DNA of 64,000 nt from Terriglobus roseus (GTDB taxonomy: Bacteria > Acidobacteriota > Terriglobia > Terriglobales > Acidobacteriaceae): assembly GCF_900105625.1 (NCBI RefSeq), contig NZ_FNSD01000001.1:2170001-2234000 (forward strand), given 5' to 3'. The position numbers and the translations under genes are program-made. Under the pieces are notes generated by a model. It made no database searches. It saw only the letters and a program-made list of their open reading frames with translations, and was not told where the DNA came from. Shown here piece after piece: positions 60,636 to 64,000 of the stretch. How positions within the stretch are numbered: the stretch's first letter is position 1; every line of letters starts with the position of its first letter.

Positions 60636-62501
60636 ATGAAGAACTCGATGTTTCGCACATCTGCGCTATTGATCTCCAGCATGAGTTTACTGCTGACCGG
60701 ATGCAAGAACAATCAGGTTGGCCAACCCGCGCCTATTGTCGACGGAAATGCAGCCTTTAGCGATCCCGCCGCGGCGAACCTGATCGGCACACAGGTGGCT
60801 GCAGCCAGCTATGAGAATCAGCCGCAGAGCTCCGCTACCAGCTATGCTCCACTGGCGCCTGCGCCGCCGTACGGGACTTCGCGCCAGAATGAGGCCTACC
60901 AATACAACACCCAGCCAAATCAGGGACAGCCGACGCAGGGCTACCAGCAGGGTTACGCAGGCGATCCGCAAAGCGATGCCGATGAGTACGACCAGTACTC
61001 TCAGTTGTTAGACCCCGGCGACGGCGCAACGCAACCGCCACCCCCGCTGCCCGCTGATTACCAGCAGCCACCGGCTCCCGGCCCGGACTATCTGTGGACG
61101 CCCGGCTACTGGGATTATGCCAACACGGGCTACTACTATGTGCCTGGAACCTGGGTTGCTGCGCCCTACCAGGGTGCTCTGTGGACGCCTGGCTGGTGGG
61201 GTTATGTGGGTCATCGCTATCGCTTCCATCACGGCTATTGGGGACGCCACGTCGGGTACTACGGCGGCATTAATTATGGCTTCGGTTACATCGGCTTCGG
61301 CTACCAGGGTGGTTACTGGAACGGGGACCATTTCTTCTATAACCGGGAGGTCAACCGGGTTGATCCGCGGCGCGTAAACAACTACATCTACAGCCGCAAC
61401 ATCAGCGTGACGAATCGCGAATACATCAACAACACCCGCGTCTCGTACTACGGGCCGGGAGGCCTGAACCGTCGACCCGCACCTCAGGAGTTTGCCGCAC
61501 TGCGAGAGCAGCACACGGCCCCCATGCAGGCGCAGATCGAGAATCGCCGCGTCGCGGAAGGAAACCGCCAGCAGTTCTTCGCGGCCAATAACGGTCGTCC
61601 GGCCACAGTGTTCGCGGCACGTCCACTGCAGGCCGACCGCAACATCGCAGCTCCGCCCCGCACCATGGTCCCGAACTTCGTCAACAACGGCCACCCTGGT
61701 GTGCCGAATGTACAGATGCCTGCAACTGCATCGCCCCAGCAGCGTCAGCAGTTCGAGCAGCAGCGCATGCAGCAACAGCAGGCAAACGTGCAACAGATGC
61801 AACAGCGCAACCTGATGGATCAGCAGCGGCAGCAGAATCTGCAGCAGCGCGGCCAGAACATCCAGCAGCAACAGGCCAACGTCCTGCAGCGTCAACAGTT
61901 CCAACAGCAGCAGCGCGTACAGCAGCAGCAGGCCAACGTGCAGCAGATGCAACAGCGCCAGCAGATGGAACAGCAGAGTAACCAGAATCTGCAGCAGCGT
62001 GGTCAGAACATCCAGCAGCAACAGGCCAACGTCCAGCAGCGCCAACAGCTGGAGCAACAGCGCCAGCAGATGCAACAGCAGCGTCAGCAGGCCGCGAACG
62101 TACAGCAGCAGCAACGACAGCAGCAGACGCAGCAGTTAAATCAGCAGCGTCAACAACAGCAACAGGCCAACGTGCAGCGTGAGCAGCTCGCGAACCAGCA
62201 GCGTCAGCAGCAGGAGCAGCAGCGCGTGCAGCAGCAAGCCAATGTGCAGCGAGAGCAACTCGCGAATCAACAACGCCAGCAACAGATGCAGGCGCAACAG
62301 CAACAACGTGCACAACAGATCCAGCAACAACAGGCACAGCAGCAGCAGCGCGTACAGCAGATGCAACAGCAGCAGCACGTTCAGGAGCAGCATCAGCAAT
62401 CGATGCAGGCACGCCCCGCGGCACCTGCACCGCATTTTGAGGCTCCCCATCCAGGGCCTGCCCCGCATGCGGAAGGACCCCACGGTGGACCGCACCACTA
62501 G
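60636..62501 (+). CDS. YXWGXW-type lipoprotein with long glutamine-rich tail
   Basis: The 621-residue protein has a lipobox LTGC (Cys23). The N-terminal half is Pro/Tyr/Gln-rich, followed by a YXWGXW-like region (PDYLWTPGYWDYANTGYYYV; GYWGRHVGYYGGINYGFGY). From about residue 365 it is a tract of Gln-rich heptad-like repeats (QQQQANVQQMQQR, QNLQQRGQNIQQQ) to about 590, then Pro/His-rich GPHGGPHH. It is probably a surface or periplasmic structural protein that can self-associate. Repeats use mixed CAG/CAA codons. Confidence 0.75.
   Translation: MKNSMFRTSALLISSMSLLLTGCKNNQVGQPAPIVDGNAAFSDPAAANLIGTQVAAASYENQPQSSATSYAPLAPAPPYGTSRQNEAYQYNTQPNQGQPTQGYQQGYAGDPQSDADEYDQYSQLLDPGDGATQPPPPLPADYQQPPAPGPDYLWTPGYWDYANTGYYYVPGTWVAAPYQGALWTPGWWGYVGHRYRFHHGYWGRHVGYYGGINYGFGYIGFGYQGGYWNGDHFFYNREVNRVDPRRVNNYIYSRNISVTNREYINNTRVSYYGPGGLNRRPAPQEFAALREQHTAPMQAQIENRRVAEGNRQQFFAANNGRPATVFAARPLQADRNIAAPPRTMVPNFVNNGHPGVPNVQMPATASPQQRQQFEQQRMQQQQANVQQMQQRNLMDQQRQQNLQQRGQNIQQQQANVLQRQQFQQQQRVQQQQANVQQMQQRQQMEQQSNQNLQQRGQNIQQQQANVQQRQQLEQQRQQMQQQRQQAANVQQQQRQQQTQQLNQQRQQQQQANVQREQLANQQRQQQEQQRVQQQANVQREQLANQQRQQQMQAQQQQRAQQIQQQQAQQQQRVQQMQQQQHVQEQHQQSMQARPAAPAPHFEAPHPGPAPHAEGPHGGPHH
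61728..62404 (+). repeat. CAG/CAA-rich coding repeat
   Basis: Tandem units such as CAGCAGCAACAGGCCAACGT and CAGCGTGGTCAGAACATCCA recur with small changes. The unit with AATCTGCAGCAGCG appears twice, at 61836 and 61986. Length changes by multiples of 3 would keep the frame. Confidence 0.75.
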
Positions 62502-62521
62502 ATGCAGGAACTCTAAACAAG

Positions 62522-62552
62522 AACGCCCCTCGCGAAATGCGAGGGGCGTTTT
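62522..62552 (+). terminator. Intrinsic terminator after the YXWGXW gene
   Basis: AACGCCCCTCGC-GAAAT-GCGAGGGGCGTT is a perfect 12-bp stem with a TTTT end, 20 nt after the stop. It also faces the convergent esterase gene. Confidence 0.85.
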
Positions 62553-62580
62553 CCTTTGCGCTGCTTCTCGTTCTCTGTGG

Positions 62581-63630
62581 CTACCTCCCTAATTGCATGT
62601 TGAAGAAGCTGGCCATATAGCCCCAGGCTTCGCGTGTCTCCGGCAGCGTGCTGTTGTTCCAGAAGACGTGTGGCAGCGCTTCGAAGACGATCAGTCGCGC
62701 ATCCCCACCGGCCTTCAGAAACGCACGATGCATATTGCTGGTGCTGCTCAGCAGCAGGTCTCGCTCACTCGTGATGAAGAGTGTCGGTGGCATACCACGC
62801 AGGTCCGCATAGATTGGCGATAGGACAGGATCCTTCGGATCGGTTGCGCCAACGTACTCACTGTTGATGGCGCCGCTCGCAACAGGGACATAGCCGCGCA
62901 AGCCATCGGTGTTGTAGAGCGACCGCGTGTCACCGCCTTCATCCATCCCGGCCTGTGTTGAGAAAGGTCCCAAGGCTGCAGGCATTGGCAGCTTCAACTG
63001 CTTCAGCTTCACCGCAGTCTCAAGCGTCAGACCGGCCCCCGCAGAGCTGCCAAAAATCCCGATGCGATTCGCTTTATAGGTCTTCAACAGTTCGCGATAC
63101 ACCGCGACTGCATCATCCACAGCCGCAGGGAATGGATGTTCCGGCGCCATGCGGTAGAGCACACTGACCACACGTGTGCCCGTCAGACCCGCAACAGGAA
63201 TCGACTCAGAGTAGGAGCCCGAATCAGCGTTGAAGCCGCCGCCATGCAGGCAGATAAGGACGCGATCGGTGTGCTGCAGCTTCGACGGGATTACGTCCCG
63301 CACCGGAACGCCGGCAACGGTCTTGTCCGTGATGGTAGCCGGGAACATCTTCAACAACTCATCGCGATGTTTGGCCTGCGATGTATCGAGCTGCGAGCGA
63401 CGCTCGGCAAGAGTCTGCGGCACGCTCACATCACCGGCCGGACGGCTGAGCCACGCCTGCGCCTCCGGGCTGATGGTGCGTGGCAGCGGCATTACTCGCT
63501 GCATCCGCACCGTACCATCGGCTTCTGTCACCGCGTGATTCGTTGTGATGGAAGAGGCGGGCGAGCCCTGTTGCGATTGAGCAGTCAGCGTAAACAGAGT
63601 TGCGAGCAGGACGAGATAGGGAGCGCGCAT
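62581..63630 (-). CDS. Secreted alpha/beta hydrolase, HSL-type esterase
   Basis: The 349-residue protein has a Sec signal (ending LTAQSQQ), the HSL oxyanion motif CLHGGGF, nucleophile elbow GSSAGAGL and the downstream catalytic His in EALPHVFWNN. Hormone-sensitive-lipase family members hydrolyse short acyl esters. Convergent with the YXWGXW gene. A GGAG site precedes the ATG. Confidence 0.9.
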   Translation of the reverse strand: MRAPYLVLLATLFTLTAQSQQGSPASSITTNHAVTEADGTVRMQRVMPLPRTISPEAQAWLSRPAGDVSVPQTLAERRSQLDTSQAKHRDELLKMFPATITDKTVAGVPVRDVIPSKLQHTDRVLICLHGGGFNADSGSYSESIPVAGLTGTRVVSVLYRMAPEHPFPAAVDDAVAVYRELLKTYKANRIGIFGSSAGAGLTLETAVKLKQLKLPMPAALGPFSTQAGMDEGGDTRSLYNTDGLRGYVPVASGAINSEYVGATDPKDPVLSPIYADLRGMPPTLFITSERDLLLSSTSNMHRAFLKAGGDARLIVFEALPHVFWNNSTLPETREAWGYMASFFNMQLGR

Positions 63631-63692
63631 TGCGAAGATCTCCTGGAGTAGCAGGAGAACTTTACTTCAGATCCCGTTGCTCTGCAGAGATC

Positions 63693-64000
63693 TCAAGCGC
63701 TGAACATCTGCCAGAGCAGGACACAGTTGAGGCCGATGATAAGCGACGCTACCAACCAGCCTGCATAAGCCGTAAAGCGGTTGTTGCGAAACTCGCGCAT
63801 GACGGTCTTCCTTCCGGTAAGGATCAAAAGCGGCACCAGTGCGAACGGTATGCCGAATGAAAGCACTGCCTGCGACAGCAGCAGCACCTTCAATTCATCC
63901 AGGCCCATGGCGATGACGATGATCGCGGGGATGACGGTAATCAGTCGTCGCAGGTAGATCGGGAATCTCACTTCCAGGAAGCCTTCGATGACGACCTGCC
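63693..64000 (-). CDS. C-terminal part of an Nramp (MntH-type) metal transporter
   Basis: The reverse strand gives about 101 residues with no start inside the window: VVIEGFLEVRFPIYLRRLIT, IVIAMGLDELKVLLLSQAVL and FGIPFALVPLLIL. These are the last helices of Nramp Mn2+/Fe2+ importers. The 5' part is outside the window. Confidence 0.88.
   Translation of the reverse strand, partial: QVVIEGFLEVRFPIYLRRLITVIPAIIVIAMGLDELKVLLLSQAVLSFGIPFALVPLLILTGRKTVMREFRNNRFTAYAGWLVASLIIGLNCVLLWQMFSA

Noticed and set aside
61728-62404. CRISPR array
   Set aside because: The repeats are in-frame CAG/CAA coding units without constant spacers and no cas genes exist.

Overview
The window reads as chromosomal DNA of a soil acidobacterium, most likely family Acidobacteriaceae (Terriglobus/Granulicella/Edaphobacter-like). 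That is inference from: high G+C; a long TonB-dependent receptor with an N-terminal carboxypeptidase-regulatory-like domain; many secreted glycosidases; and several copies of a palindromic intergenic repeat whose ends read TGTCATCCTGAGC...GCTCAGGATGACA. There is no phage, plasmid, insertion sequence or CRISPR array. Nearly all of the window is coding.

Region 1 (1-10.7 kb) is a chitin/N-acetylglucosamine locus. A TonB receptor and an exported Gfo/Idh/MocA protein are divergent from a GntR regulator. A reverse-strand operon (SSS symporter, nagB, nagA, secreted GH20 hexosaminidase) faces the regulator. The same palindrome-like site (TACTGAwATATCA) lies in front of the receptor and in front of the operon. 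Next come a 43-nt 3' fragment of a tRNA-Ala gene and an orphan single-domain response regulator (10.9-11.4 kb).

Region 2 (11.4-23.4 kb) is a second sugar regulon: FGGY (ribulokinase-like) kinase, MFS transporter, GntR/FCD regulator, Asp-box sialidase-like protein, DapA-family lyase, L-fucose-isomerase-like protein and a ribose/rhamnose-type ABC importer. The last importer gene fuses a permease to its own binding protein. Perfect TATGTCGACATA palindromes stand in both divergent promoter regions. Enzymes and transporters together suggest import, isomerisation and phosphorylation of an unidentified (deoxy)sugar or pentose.

Region 3 (23.6-31.7 kb) holds a beta-propeller lipoprotein, a cytochrome c, an ECF sigma/anti-sigma pair divergent from a second TonB receptor, a FUSC-type membrane protein and a KdsC-like phosphatase. 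Region 4 (31.7-41.5 kb) holds a large Lhr helicase carrying repeat DNA in frame, a DUF5522-like mini-protein, YggX, and hemE-hemH-hemY in the order known from the coproporphyrin-dependent haem pathway.

Region 5 (41.5-49.4 kb) contains a 2H phosphoesterase, a DUF2059-like protein, moeA, two tandem small membrane proteins, moaC, a LytTR response regulator, rnc and lepB, separated by repeat-filled gaps. Region 6 (49.4-64 kb) contains GH79-like and GH125 glycosidases, xdhC and mocA (molybdenum cofactor maturation), two CrtI-type desaturases, an alpha/beta hydrolase, a stand-alone ATP-dependent DNA ligase, an HTH-Mop regulator, a YXWGXW lipoprotein with a long glutamine-rich tail, an HSL-type esterase and the end of an Nramp transporter gene cut by the window edge. 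Four molybdenum cofactor genes plus a molybdate-type regulator imply active molybdoenzyme use, although no molybdoenzyme lies in the window.
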